Below, piece by piece: positions 43,103 through 52,455 of a stretch of DNA of 64,000 nt. The number at the start of each line of letters is the position of its first letter. Position 1 is the first letter of the stretch. The stretch lies in the NCBI RefSeq assembly GCF_050483325.1, contig NZ_JBCMYF010000001.1:124001-188000 (forward strand). The letters run 5' to 3'. Below the pieces are notes generated by a model that worked only from the letters and a program-made list of their open reading frames with translations, searched no databases and was not told the origin of the DNA. The DNA comes from Bacillus_P idriensis_A (GTDB lineage: Bacteria; Bacillota; Bacilli; Bacillales; Bacillaceae). Both the position numbers and the translations under genes were made by a program.

Positions 43103-43494
43103 TTTAACCACTCCCTATTCATTATTTTACTACACTATAAATATAAAAGATTTCCATTTTTTCTATAAGAATCAATATATTCATTTTCTTTACAGACTAT
43201 ATTACCAATTATTTACACAGAATAATTTAATAAGCTTGCTGAAAAATAGGGTAACGATCAAAAAAACCGGTATAATAGGATTCCATTCCAATCTATCTCT
43301 CTATTTTTTAGTCTAAAGTAGGATAGGATGATATTCTGCTAAAATATCCTTTTTCTATTAAACCGCTACAGAAGCTCATTTGCCTGAGTTTGTCTTTTCT
43401 TTTTTTCTGGAAGGCTGCTGCTGGCTTTCTTCAAGCTGGTAGAAATATAATATAGATGATAAGCATTCCATCATTCATTAGCGAGGGGATAGTC
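43103..43494. other. AT-rich stretch, no gene seen
   Basis: Two TATAAT boxes on the plus strand (43271-43276 and 43447-43452) have no good -35 partner. The second may serve the next gene. Nothing else is supported. Confidence 0.35.
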
Positions 43495-43794
43495 ATGGAA
43501 AACAAGGAACTCCTGCTTGCCATCACGGAATTGAAGGCAAGCATTGACAAACGTTTTGACGCGCTTGAAAAACAGGTGGACATGAGACTGGACAAAGTGG
43601 AAGAGCAGCTGTACAAGCTGTCAAAACAGGAACTTGCAGATGGGGATGAAGACCAGGATGAGGCTCTCCGCGAGTTGAGTGCAGAGGTCAAAGACTTAAG
43701 GCTTTCAATGAAGTATGCTTTGAAGAAGATTGGTGAACATGATTTTGATGTATTTAAGTTGCTTAATATGAAAAATGACACCTCTGATCTTTGA
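43495..43794 (+). CDS. Small coiled-coil protein of unknown function
   Basis: 99 residues starting at an ATG seven bases after GAGGGG. The sequence is almost entirely heptad-like (ELKASIDKRFDALEKQVDMRLDKVEEQLYKL, then ELSAEVKDLRLSMKYALKKI), predicting a long helix interrupted by an acidic stretch (ADGDEDQDE). No membrane segment or signal. I do not recognise a named family. A terminator follows, so it is a single-gene unit. Confidence 0.65.
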   Translation: MENKELLLAITELKASIDKRFDALEKQVDMRLDKVEEQLYKLSKQELADGDEDQDEALRELSAEVKDLRLSMKYALKKIGEHDFDVFKLLNMKNDTSDL

Positions 43795-43827
43795 TTAAGG
43801 GGTTCCGGCATTAGAGGGGAAACTGTC

Positions 43828-43869
43828 AATAGCAGGGTAATTCGCATATGAATTTCACCTGCTATTTTT
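43828..43869 (+). terminator. Terminator of the coiled-coil gene
   Basis: AATAGCAGG / CCTGCTATT stem with further inner pairing, then TTTTTG. Confidence 0.75.
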
Positions 43870-44010
43870 GTTTGTACATGGTTTAATACTGTTTCTGAGC
43901 AGAGAGGGAGATAATCCAAGAAGGGATATCGCTTTTTTTTGTTGAATTTCATTAAAATATACAGCCTTTTACAATACCTTTTTCACATTCATATGAAAGT
44001 AGGATACCGG

Positions 44011-44193
44011 ATGAGGATTATTTTTGGAGTATTTTTGATACTGCTGGGAGTGCTTTTGGCTAGTATAAAGTTTGATGATTTGGGATTCACCAATAATATG
44101 CTGATAAATTTTATTGGGTTTGTAAGTATTATATTTGGTGTGAATAAGTTGATTAATAAGACCACCGATCTTTATAAGAAAAGCAAAGATTAA
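44011..44193 (+). CDS. Small two-span membrane protein, unknown
   Basis: 60 residues from ATG 44011: two hydrophobic segments (about 3-17 and 30-47) and a Lys-rich tail (LINKTTDLYKKSKD), with no family I recognise. The ribosome site is weak (TAGGA); longer starts at 43939 or 43993 are possible. The composition is plausible for a real small membrane protein but support is limited. Confidence 0.45.
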   Translation: MRIIFGVFLILLGVLLASIKFDDLGFTNNMLINFIGFVSIIFGVNKLINKTTDLYKKSKD

Positions 44194-44459
44194 ATTCTTT
44201 TACAAAGTGGTACAGTTGAAAATTTAGACGATGGAGATCCTGAAATTATCTATTTTAAATCTTTAGATTAGTAAAGCACGTAAGCTGGACATTTAAGGTT
44301 AAGTAAAGGCACAGGTGACACTAAAATGTCTTCTGCTAAACGGTTTAACTTCTAAGAAGCTGAGTCGCAAGATGATTTTGAAAGGACTGCTTCAGAGGAT
44401 AAGTTTTTGTGGAATATCCCATTAACTCAGTTCAATAATGAACTGAGTTATATTATTGC
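44194..44459. other. Non-coding stretch with a gene-end remnant and a hairpin
   Basis: A frame ending at 44271 reads SGTVENLDDGDPEIIYFKSLD before its stop and looks like the C-terminus of a lost gene; it has no start. A perfect hairpin AACTCAGTTCA / TGAACTGAGTT with an ATAA loop lies at 44424-44449. Confidence 0.35.
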
Positions 44460-44482
44460 AAAAAACACCGCTAAAAGCGGTG
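44460..44482 (-). terminator. Terminator of the LacI-family gene
   Basis: On the minus strand CACCGCT-TTT-AGCGGTG is followed by TTTTTT, about 37 bp after the regulator's stop. Confidence 0.85.
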
Positions 44483-44518
44483 CATGCGAATTAGCGTGCT
44501 GATGCTAATGCTATCTCG

Positions 44519-45514
44519 TTAGAGGTGTTTTTCGAGAGATTTTACTGATTTTCTAAGTGCAAGCTTCGGCTCCATCAGCTGAGTAAGGCTGATGGAATCT
44601 GGTTGCTCAATTAGAGACAGCAGTGATGTGACCATCTTTTCAGCTAATTGTTCGATCGGGACACCGACACTTGTAAGCTCAGTTTCAAGGCTTGCCATCT
44701 GCGGGATATTGTCATAGGAGATGACAGAAAGGTCTTCAGGAATTCTGATTTTCAGTTCTTTCGCAGCACGCAGAACCCCGACGCTGATATCATAGCTTCC
44801 GCTGATCAGGGCTGTCGGCTTGCTTGTTTTGAGCAATTTTTTTGCTGCAAAATAGCCATCATACCAGCTCAGGCCCTTAGTATTGCCTATGATTTTGTCA
44901 TCTGCAGGCAGACCGGCATTTTCCATAGCTTCATAAAACCCGTTCAGTTTCTCAGTCTGACGCTTGTCTCCCGGAGTGGCATCGCCGATATAGGAAATGC
45001 TTGTATGACCCAATTCTATCAAGTGTCTGACAGCAAGATGAATGGCTTTTTTATGATTAACATCAATTAGCGGGTATACATGATTCCCCGAGACCCCGTA
45101 TGTGAGGATCGGGATAGAGGAGAAGACTTCTGAATGGAGCATGGCTGCTTTCCCTTCTTCAAAAATCATGACGCCGTCTACTTGGAATCCTTTGAACATC
45201 CCAATGGCTTTGTCTGCTTCATCAACTGAGAGAATCATAAAATAATTTTCAGCCGTTACTAGTTCATTTATCTTTGAAACAAGGGCTGTCAGGGCAATCC
45301 GGTCAATGGCCGGCCACACAAGCCCAATCGTTCTGCTTTTTTTAGAGACAAGGTTTTTAGCCGCAAAGTTAGGAGTATATCCAAGCATATTTGCTGTTTC
45401 AAGGACTTTTTTCTTCGTTTCAGGCTTAACAAGCGGGCTGTTATTAAGCGCCTTTGAGACGGTTGAATAACTGACTCCAGACTCCCTTGCGATATCTTTA
45501 ATTGTCACACTCAT
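44519..45514 (-). CDS. LacI-family repressor of the glucuronate operon
   Basis: 331 residues: LacI helix-turn-helix (TIKDIARESGVSYSTVSKALNNS, residues 4-26) with hinge NFAAKNLVSKKSRTIG, and a periplasmic-binding-protein-like effector domain (GYFAAKKLL, PTALISGSYDISVGVLRAA, VISYDNIPQMASLETELTSV). It is divergent from the TRAP/uxu genes with three identical palindromes between, so it probably represses that operon and itself, like ExuR in B. subtilis. The inducer would be a hexuronate or a derivative; inference. Confidence 0.92.
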   Translation of the reverse strand: MSVTIKDIARESGVSYSTVSKALNNSPLVKPETKKKVLETANMLGYTPNFAAKNLVSKKSRTIGLVWPAIDRIALTALVSKINELVTAENYFMILSVDEADKAIGMFKGFQVDGVMIFEEGKAAMLHSEVFSSIPILTYGVSGNHVYPLIDVNHKKAIHLAVRHLIELGHTSISYIGDATPGDKRQTEKLNGFYEAMENAGLPADDKIIGNTKGLSWYDGYFAAKKLLKTSKPTALISGSYDISVGVLRAAKELKIRIPEDLSVISYDNIPQMASLETELTSVGVPIEQLAEKMVTSLLSLIEQPDSISLTQLMEPKLALRKSVKSLEKHL

Positions 45515-45572
45515 TTAAAATCCTCCAAAAGGAAATGTTGAAAATTTTCGGAATACATATTATACTGGGGAA

Positions 45573-45586
45573 TAACAACGTTGTTA
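45573..45586. promoter_or_regulatory. Operator O1, TAACAACGTTGTTA
   Basis: Perfect 14-bp palindrome, 59 bp upstream of the LacI-family start; suits autoregulation. Identical to O2 and O3. Confidence 0.85.
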
Positions 45587-45637
45587 CTTGTAGTATAGTA
45601 TAAAAAGCTGAAGAATAACATGCTTTTTAATGAAAAA

Positions 45638-45651
45638 TAACAACGTTGTTA
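45638..45651. promoter_or_regulatory. Operator O2, TAACAACGTTGTTA
   Basis: Second identical palindrome, 65 bp centre-to-centre from O1 and 29 bp from O3. LacI-family proteins bind palindromes with a central CG such as this. Confidence 0.85.
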
Positions 45652-45653
45652 TT

Positions 45654-45682
45654 TTGCAAATAGAAATAACAACGTTGTTAAT
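45654..45682 (+). promoter_or_regulatory. Candidate promoter of the TRAP-uxu operon
   Basis: TTGCAA (45654-45659), 17-base spacer, GTTAAT (45677-45682). O3 covers the spacer and the -10. An alternative -10, TATACT near 45712, has a weak -35. Confidence 0.4.
45667..45680. promoter_or_regulatory. Operator O3, TAACAACGTTGTTA
   Basis: Third identical palindrome, overlapping the candidate promoter, 55 bp before the DctP start. Confidence 0.85.
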
Positions 45683-45688
45683 CTTAAA

Positions 45689-45702
45689 TGTAACCGTTAA
45701 CA
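45689..45702 (+). promoter_or_regulatory. cre-like site in the TRAP-uxu leader
   Basis: TGTAACCGTTAACA matches TGWAARCGYTWNCW at all but one position and lies just downstream of O3, suggesting CcpA repression in addition to the LacI-type repressor. Confidence 0.5.
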
Positions 45703-45734
45703 AAAGGTCGGTATACTTTCAGGGGGGATGGGAA

Positions 45735-46736
45735 TTGAAAAAATGGATGGCATTAATGATGATCTGTCTGCTTGCAGCTGGCGCATTGTCTGCCTGCAGC
45801 ACAAAGGCATCAAGTGATGGAACAATTACGATGAGGCTTGCACATAACCAAAGTGAGACGCATCCTGTGCATAAATCGCTGACAGAGTTTGCGAGATTAA
45901 CAGAAGAGAAGACAAACGGGGAAGTAAAGATTCAGCTTTATCCGAATGGACAGCTTGGGGCGGAGAGGGAAGTCATTGAACTGACCCAGACCGGAGCTGT
46001 AGATCTATCAAAGGTCAGTGCAAGTGCTCTCGAGAGTTTTTCAGAAGTCTACTCTCTTTTCAGTCTGCCGTATTTATTTGACGGACGTGATCATTATTAC
46101 AAAGTGATGAACAGCAGCACGGTTAATGGCATCTACGAATCTACCGAAGAGATCGGGTTCAGGGGACTTACTTTCTATGACGGGGGTTCAAGGAACTTTT
46201 ATACGAAAAATAAACCGATTATGCATCCGGACGACCTGAAAGGGATGAAAATTCGGGTGCAGCCAAGTGCAACAGCCATCAGGATGATTGAGCTGATGGG
46301 CGGTTCTCCTACTCCGATGTCTTTCGGTGAAGTCTACACCTCCCTGCAGCAGGGAGTAATTGATGGTTCGGAAAATAATGAAACCGCTTTAACAGACAAC
46401 AACCATGGAGAGGTGGCAAAGGAATATTCCTACAGCGAGCATGCCATGGTTCCGGACATTCTGATCATGAATCAGGCAAAATGGGACGTTTTAAACGCAG
46501 AACAGAAACAGGCCCTCAATGAGGCCGCCCGCGAATCGTCTGCTTTTCATAAAATCGTTTGGGAAGAAGCGATTGAAAAATCAATAAAAGATGCCAAGGA
46601 AAAAGGCGTTACATTCAGCACGCCTGATAAGGAACCATTTCAAAAGGCAGTTCGGCCGCTTCACGAAGAATTTGCCGAAAAAGAGTCTACAGCTGAGTAC
46701 TACAAAGAGATACGGGAAGCTGCTGAAAAGGAATAA
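45735..46736 (+). CDS. DctP-type TRAP substrate-binding lipoprotein
   Basis: Receptor of a TRAP transporter, 333 residues from a TTG start (AGGGGGG upstream). Lipoprotein signal with Cys21 (GALSAC). The DctP fold is clear: LAHNQSETHPVHKSLTEF, YPNGQLGAEREVIELTQTG, and KGMKIRVQPS, where the Arg binds the substrate carboxylate, then GGSPTPMSFGEVYTSLQQGV. With glucuronate isomerase downstream, the likely ligand is D-glucuronate or a short glucuronide. A longer frame from 45630 would read through O2, O3 and the promoter and is not used. Confidence 0.92.
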   Translation: MKKWMALMMICLLAAGALSACSTKASSDGTITMRLAHNQSETHPVHKSLTEFARLTEEKTNGEVKIQLYPNGQLGAEREVIELTQTGAVDLSKVSASALESFSEVYSLFSLPYLFDGRDHYYKVMNSSTVNGIYESTEEIGFRGLTFYDGGSRNFYTKNKPIMHPDDLKGMKIRVQPSATAIRMIELMGGSPTPMSFGEVYTSLQQGVIDGSENNETALTDNNHGEVAKEYSYSEHAMVPDILIMNQAKWDVLNAEQKQALNEAARESSAFHKIVWEEAIEKSIKDAKEKGVTFSTPDKEPFQKAVRPLHEEFAEKESTAEYYKEIREAAEKE

Positions 46737-46754
46737 CCAGGGGGAGGAACTGTG

Positions 46755-47279
46755 ATGCAGAAAATTAGAAAAACAGCCGATCAGACGATTGCATTTATTA
46801 CATGCACAATGCTTGCGTTTATGGTGCTTGTGGCGGTATGGCAGGTTTTTACAAGGTACGTATTGAACTCGCCAAGTACTGTATCTGAAGAAATTTTAAG
46901 ATATTCACTGATTTGGGTATCCATGCTTGGCGCCGCTTATGCATTTGGGCAGAAGAAGCATATTGCGATCGAACTGCTTGCAGAAAAGCTGCCGAAAAAT
47001 AAAGCACTTCCTATTAGTGTCCTTATTGAAGTGCTTATCCTTTCATTTGCAGTTCTCGTAATGGTGATTGGCGGATCCAGAACGGTAGCAATCACGATGG
47101 CCCAGTCTTCAGCTGCTCTTGGCGTTCCCATGGGATTCATTTATTTATCCTTGCCGGTAAGCGGCATTCTTATCATCGGATACAGTTTGATGAGCATCTA
47201 TGAGGCGGTTGTTAAAAGAAAAGTAGAATTATATTCAGATGATTTGGAAGCCGTTTCTAAAACCAGAATTGAAGGCTAA
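46755..47279 (+). CDS. DctQ-type TRAP small permease
   Basis: 174 residues, four membrane segments; SEEILRYSLIWVSMLGAAYAFGQKKHIAIELL is the conserved DctQ stretch. ATG 46755 lies seven bases after GGGGAGG. It sits between receptor and large permease, as usual. Confidence 0.92.
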   Translation: MQKIRKTADQTIAFITCTMLAFMVLVAVWQVFTRYVLNSPSTVSEEILRYSLIWVSMLGAAYAFGQKKHIAIELLAEKLPKNKALPISVLIEVLILSFAVLVMVIGGSRTVAITMAQSSAALGVPMGFIYLSLPVSGILIIGYSLMSIYEAVVKRKVELYSDDLEAVSKTRIEG

Positions 47280-47292
47280 AACAAAGGAGTGA

Positions 47293-48594
47293 TTGAAATT
47301 GACCTTAACTGCAGGACTCATCTTACTGAGTGTGTTTTTTGTCCTATTAGTAGTGGGAGTGCCGATTGCCATCAGTATTGCAGGTGCATCCATCGCTACC
47401 ATGCTGATTTTGTTCCCGTTTGATGTTGCGGTATTTACCTCTGCACAGAAAATGATTACAGGCCTTGACAGTTTTGCTCTGCTGGCCGTTCCATTTTTCG
47501 TGCTGTCAGGAATTATTATGAATAACGGCGGGATTGCCATCCGGCTGATCAACCTTGCAAAACTGCTGGCTGGCCGCATGCCGGGTTCTTTAGCTCACAC
47601 AAACGTGCTCGGCAATATGCTCTTTGGATCGATTTCAGGATCCTCTGTCGCTTCTGCTGCTGCGATCGGAGGAGTCATGTCCCCGCTGCAGGATAAAGAA
47701 GGATATGAACGGACGTATTCAGCAGCCGTTAACATTGCTTCTGCTCCGACAGGTCTCCTCATTCCTCCAAGCGGGCTGCTTATCATTTACTCGCTTGTCA
47801 GCGGGGGAACGTCTGTAGCTGCCTTGTTTATTGCCGGATATGTTCCAGGCATTTTATGGGGGCTTGCTACGATGCTTGTTGCTTATTTCATTGCTAAAAA
47901 GAAGAACTATCCAATTGCACCGCGGATTCCGTTTAGCCACGGACTGAAGGTATTTCTTGATTCCATTCCAAGTCTTCTGCTGATTGTGGTTGTCCTCGGC
48001 GGTATCATAGCAGGAGTTTTTACAGCAACTGAAGGTGCAGCCATTGCTGTTGCTTATTCACTAGTACTGTCGATTATATATCGAACATTCAGTTTTAAGA
48101 AATTGCCGAAAATGCTGCTTGAAACCGTGGAGATGACAGCAGTCATTATGTTATTGATCGGCACTTCCACGATATTATCTTTGGTCATGTCTTTCACTGG
48201 CATTCCTGAGGCGATCAGCAGCGGTCTGCTCAGCTTAACAGACAGTCCGATTATTATTCTGCTGATAATGAACTTAATTCTGTTAATTATCGGTACATTT
48301 ATGGACATTACACCTGCCGTATTAATCTTTACACCAATTTTTCTTCCGGTTGTTACAGCGTTCGGCATGGATCCGGTTCACTTTGGAATCATGATGGCTT
48401 TTAACCTGTGCATCGGGAACATTACACCTCCGGTCGGCAGTGCGCTATTTGTGGGCTGCAGCATTGGTAAAGTGAAAATGGAGCAGGTCATCAAACCGCT
48501 TCTGCCGTTTTACGGAGCCATTATCGTGGTGCTTCTGGCGGTAACATTTATTCCCGAAATCAGCCTGAGTCTGCCAAAACTGTTTGGCTTATAA
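47293..48594 (+). CDS. DctM-type TRAP large permease
   Basis: 433 residues, about twelve membrane segments. DctM motifs: GLDSFALLAVPFFVLSGIIM, GSISGSSVASAAAIGGVM, APTGLLIPPSGLLIIYSLVS and, near the end, NITPPVGSALFVGCSI. The start is one of two close TTG codons (47293 or 47299) after AAGGAG. Completes the DctPQM importer of the glucuronate operon. Confidence 0.92.
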   Translation: MKLTLTAGLILLSVFFVLLVVGVPIAISIAGASIATMLILFPFDVAVFTSAQKMITGLDSFALLAVPFFVLSGIIMNNGGIAIRLINLAKLLAGRMPGSLAHTNVLGNMLFGSISGSSVASAAAIGGVMSPLQDKEGYERTYSAAVNIASAPTGLLIPPSGLLIIYSLVSGGTSVAALFIAGYVPGILWGLATMLVAYFIAKKKNYPIAPRIPFSHGLKVFLDSIPSLLLIVVVLGGIIAGVFTATEGAAIAVAYSLVLSIIYRTFSFKKLPKMLLETVEMTAVIMLLIGTSTILSLVMSFTGIPEAISSGLLSLTDSPIIILLIMNLILLIIGTFMDITPAVLIFTPIFLPVVTAFGMDPVHFGIMMAFNLCIGNITPPVGSALFVGCSIGKVKMEQVIKPLLPFYGAIIVVLLAVTFIPEISLSLPKLFGL

Positions 48595-48620
48595 ATTACA
48601 GCAGAGAGAAGGTTTGAACA

Positions 48621-51026
48621 TTGAGCATTAAAGAAAATGATCCATTCACACTATTAAAAGAAGAAAACAATACTATTGAATTTCAGCTTGAAAACGGAAC
48701 GGTGAAAGCTTATGTGTTTGTTCTTGAAACGAACATTGTACGCGTTCTTTTTTCGGAAGGAAATTCACTGAAACTAAACCAAACATGGAGTATCGCTCCG
48801 GGAATGGAAGACGTTCCTTTTGAAGGAAGAAACAGATTTGATACTACGGGTTTTTCATTGCCCAGCTATCAAATCAATCAAAATGAAGAGGCAGTCATCA
48901 TCGAGACAGAAGAGCTGAAGATGGACATTCAGCTGAACGGGTTTAAAGTGACGTGGTATTCAAGAATTGAAAATAGCTGGATCAAAATGGCCAAAGACCG
49001 GACGACTCAGGCCTACCATTTTGAGTATGGATCAAGTGCCGGACCTGCCCATTATCTGCAGCGTGACTTAGAAGAGCAGTATTTCGGGTTTGGTGAAAAA
49101 ACAGGTGCTGTAGATAAACACGGCAAGCGATACCGCATGCAGACGATTGATGCCATGGGCTATGATGCAGAGTACACGGATCCTCTTTACAAGCACATTC
49201 CGTTTTACATAACAAGGAGTAAAAAAACGGGTGTATCCTTCGGTTTATTTTATGACAATCTATCAAGCTCTGTTTTTGAAATGGGCTCTGAGCTGGATAA
49301 CTATCACGGATTGTACCGCTATTTTCAGGCGGAGGACGGGGATCTTGATTACTACGTGATAGCGGGACCGAAAGTACAGGATGTGACTGAAACATTTGCG
49401 TGGATGACGGGGAAAACCATCCTTCCGCCAAAATGGAGCCTTGGCTATTCAGGTTCGACCATGAGCTATACAGATGCACCAGATGCGCAGATTCAGCTGA
49501 AACAGTTTCTCGAACTTTGCCGCGAACATGATATATTGTGTGACTCGTTTCAGCTTTCATCGGGATATACATCTATTGGAGATAAGCGATATGTCTTCAC
49601 CTGGAATGAGGACAAGTTTCCAAATCCAAAGCAATTGGTGAATGAGTACCATGAAGATGGTCTTAAACTGTGTGCAAATATCAAGCCTTGCCTGTTAAAG
49701 GATCATCCCTTATTCCATGAACTTGCAGAGAAAAAGATGTTTATTGAAAACCGTGAAACCAATGAAGCAGAGATGGCTCAGTTCTGGGATGAGACAGGGG
49801 CTTATCTGGATTTTACAAATAAGGATACCTACAGCTGGTGGAAATCACAAGTAAAAGAAAAGCTGCTTGATTACGGGATTGATTCAACCTGGAATGACAA
49901 CAATGAGTTTGAGATATGGAGCAAAGAAGCGGAATGTCATGGCTTTGGAGAAACTATCAGTTTTGAAACGATTCGTGCATTGCATCCTCTGCTTATGATG
50001 AAAGCTTCGTATGAAGCGCAGCGGGAATACAATCCAGAGCTTCGTCCTTATTTAATTTCAAGATCAGGCAGTCCTGGCATGCACCGCTACGTTCAAACAT
50101 GGACAGGGGACAACCGCACAAGCTGGAAAACGCTTAAGTTCAACATCAAGATGGGCATTGGAATGAGCTTGTCCGGCCTATACAATTTTGGTCACGATGT
50201 CGGCGGATTTTCGGGCCCTGCACCAGAGCCTGAGCTGTTTGTAAGGTGGATTCAAAATGGCATCATGCATCCGAGATTTACGATTCACTCTTGGAATGAC
50301 GATCAAACAGTCAACGAACCTTGGATGTACCATGAAGTGCTGCCTGCAGTCAGAGATCTGATTAAATTCAGAACAAAACTTGCACCATATCTATACTCGG
50401 CGCTTTACGAAGCACATGCCAACTACAAACCGATTATCCGGCCAACTTTTTATGAATTTGAGCAGGATGAAACGACATTTGAAGAAAACGATGATTTTAT
50501 GCTCGGAGATAGCCTGTTGGTTGCATCTGTTGTAGAAAAAGGGAAAAAACAGCGGGACGTCTATTTGCCTCAGCATACTGGAGGCTGGTATGACTTCCAT
50601 GAAGGGACATGGTTTGAAGGCGGAAAGACGGTTACCATTCCCGCACCGCTTCATTATGTTCCCCTGCTTGTAAAAGGCGGAAGCATCCTTCCTGTTAATC
50701 TGGCAGACGTTACATTTGCTGATAAAGATAAAGATGAAAGAGGGTTTCTGTTATTCCCGGAAAAGGGCAGAAGTGAATCACTGTACAGATTGTATGAAGA
50801 TGACGGCGTGACCGCTCAGTACAAAGCAGACTTCGCTTTTGTGGATGTCAACATGAATACAACAGAAACAGAGATTCATATAAATGTTGAAGTAGAGGGG
50901 GATTTTATTCTTCCATATAACACAGCAGCATTTATTTTGCCGCAGGGTGAAAAAAGAAAGCTGCTGATAGACGGTGCAGAATATAAAAGCGGAGATCAAA
51001 TCGATTTGAAACAGGAGGAAATCTGA
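48621..51026 (+). CDS. GH31 alpha-glycosidase (alpha-glucosidase/alpha-xylosidase type)
   Basis: Cytoplasmic retaining alpha-glycosidase, 801 residues, TTG start after GAGAAGG. N-terminal beta-sandwich (to about residue 255), TIM barrel (from KWSLGYSGSTM) with nucleophile Asp426 in STWNDNNEF and acid Asp497 in WTGDNRTSW, and C-terminal beta domains. GH31 usually acts on alpha-glucosides or alpha-xylosides. Its place between a TRAP importer and uxaC suggests it releases a uronic acid or trims a uronate-containing oligosaccharide such as an alpha-linked disaccharide; the true substrate is unknown. It ends one base before the uxaC start. Confidence 0.9.
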   Translation: MSIKENDPFTLLKEENNTIEFQLENGTVKAYVFVLETNIVRVLFSEGNSLKLNQTWSIAPGMEDVPFEGRNRFDTTGFSLPSYQINQNEEAVIIETEELKMDIQLNGFKVTWYSRIENSWIKMAKDRTTQAYHFEYGSSAGPAHYLQRDLEEQYFGFGEKTGAVDKHGKRYRMQTIDAMGYDAEYTDPLYKHIPFYITRSKKTGVSFGLFYDNLSSSVFEMGSELDNYHGLYRYFQAEDGDLDYYVIAGPKVQDVTETFAWMTGKTILPPKWSLGYSGSTMSYTDAPDAQIQLKQFLELCREHDILCDSFQLSSGYTSIGDKRYVFTWNEDKFPNPKQLVNEYHEDGLKLCANIKPCLLKDHPLFHELAEKKMFIENRETNEAEMAQFWDETGAYLDFTNKDTYSWWKSQVKEKLLDYGIDSTWNDNNEFEIWSKEAECHGFGETISFETIRALHPLLMMKASYEAQREYNPELRPYLISRSGSPGMHRYVQTWTGDNRTSWKTLKFNIKMGIGMSLSGLYNFGHDVGGFSGPAPEPELFVRWIQNGIMHPRFTIHSWNDDQTVNEPWMYHEVLPAVRDLIKFRTKLAPYLYSALYEAHANYKPIIRPTFYEFEQDETTFEENDDFMLGDSLLVASVVEKGKKQRDVYLPQHTGGWYDFHEGTWFEGGKTVTIPAPLHYVPLLVKGGSILPVNLADVTFADKDKDERGFLLFPEKGRSESLYRLYEDDGVTAQYKADFAFVDVNMNTTETEIHINVEVEGDFILPYNTAAFILPQGEKRKLLIDGAEYKSGDQIDLKQEEI

Positions 51027-51027
51027 A

Positions 51028-52434
51028 GTGAAAAAATTTATGGATGACGATTTTCTATTAGATTACGAAAGCTCCAAAATTCTGTACCATGAGTATGCAA
51101 AAGATATGCCGATTTATGATTACCACTGCCATTTGAGCCCTGAAGAAATCGCAGGAAATAAACAGTTCCGAAACTTGACGGAAATCTGGCTGAATGGTGA
51201 TCACTATAAATGGCGGGCAATGCGTGCAAACGGCATCAGTGAAGAGCTGATTACAGGCAGTGCAAGTGATAAAGAGAAGTTTGATGCATGGGCAAAAACA
51301 ATGCCGTCCTGTATCGGCAATCCCCTTTACCATTGGACTCACTTGGAGCTGAAGCGGTATTTCAACATTGATTTGCCGCTGAGTGAAAAAACGGGGGACG
51401 AAATCTGGGAACGCTGCAACCAGATGCTTCAGCAAAAGGATTTTTCTGCCCAGGAGATTATAAAAAAATCAAATGTTCATGTGATTTGTACAACAGATGA
51501 TCCGGCAGATTCGCTTGCTTATCATAAGGAAATTGATGCAAATGAAAGCATAGAAACAGCTGTGCTGCCTGCTTTCCGTCCTGATAAAGGCATTGAAATT
51601 GCACAGCATGGTTTTAAGGATTATATAGAAACTCTTTCTAAAGCAGCAAACAAGGAAATAACCAGCTATCAGGATTTATTAGAGACTTTTGAACAGCGTG
51701 TTGCCTACTTCCATGAAGCCGGGTGCAGAGTCTCTGACCATGGATTTGAACATCTTTTCTATGAAGATGGGACCCTCTCAGAAGTTTCAGCGATTTTTGA
51801 TAAGGCGATTCACGGTCACTCGATTACGTTATCTGAAGAAAATAAGTATAAGACCTTTACGCTGCTTCATCTTGGGAAATTGTATCATGCACATGGCTGG
51901 GTGATGCAGCTTCACATTGGAGCGACTCGCAATAACAATACGAAAATGTTTAAGAAAATAGGTCCTGATGCAGGATTTGATTCGATGAACGATTTTGAAC
52001 TGGCAAAGCCGCTTAATCAGTTTCTGAATCATCTTGATAAAGAGAATGAGCTGCCAAAGACGATTCTCTATAACCTTAATCCTGCACATAATCCGATCAT
52101 CGCTTCAGCCGCAGGGAACTTTCAAAATGAAGAAGCAAAAGGGAAAATTCAATTTGGAACAGGCTGGTGGTTTAATGATCAAAAAGACGGGATGATCCGC
52201 CAAATGACAGACCTTGCAAGCATAGGACTGATCAGCAATTTTGTAGGCATGGTGACAGATTCCCGCAGTTTTCTTTCCTATACAAGACATGAATACTTCC
52301 GCCGCATTCTGTGTAACGTAATCGGCGGCTGGATGCATAAAGGGGAAGCACCAGATGATTATCACTTACTTGGTCAGATGGTCCAGGACATTTGCTATAA
52401 CAACGCCAAAAATTATTTTGAGATTACTAGATAA
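51028..52434 (+). CDS. uxaC: Glucuronate (uronate) isomerase
   Basis: Converts D-glucuronate to D-fructuronate (and galacturonate to tagaturonate), first intracellular step of hexuronate use. 468 residues, standard length. Motifs: MPIYDYHCHLSPEEIA near the N-terminus (metal His pair), ICTTDDPADSLAYHK, QLHIGATRNNNT and GMVTDSRSFLSYTRHEYFRRIL. GTG start with GGAGG in the end of the GH31 gene. Confidence 0.96.
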   Translation: MKKFMDDDFLLDYESSKILYHEYAKDMPIYDYHCHLSPEEIAGNKQFRNLTEIWLNGDHYKWRAMRANGISEELITGSASDKEKFDAWAKTMPSCIGNPLYHWTHLELKRYFNIDLPLSEKTGDEIWERCNQMLQQKDFSAQEIIKKSNVHVICTTDDPADSLAYHKEIDANESIETAVLPAFRPDKGIEIAQHGFKDYIETLSKAANKEITSYQDLLETFEQRVAYFHEAGCRVSDHGFEHLFYEDGTLSEVSAIFDKAIHGHSITLSEENKYKTFTLLHLGKLYHAHGWVMQLHIGATRNNNTKMFKKIGPDAGFDSMNDFELAKPLNQFLNHLDKENELPKTILYNLNPAHNPIIASAAGNFQNEEAKGKIQFGTGWWFNDQKDGMIRQMTDLASIGLISNFVGMVTDSRSFLSYTRHEYFRRILCNVIGGWMHKGEAPDDYHLLGQMVQDICYNNAKNYFEITR

Positions 52435-52455
52435 TCAGATGGAGGGAAAACGACT

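Noticed and set aside
45630..45734. N-terminal extension of the DctP protein
   Set aside because: It would make two operators and the promoter coding; the lipoprotein signal starts naturally at TTG 45735 behind a strong ribosome site.
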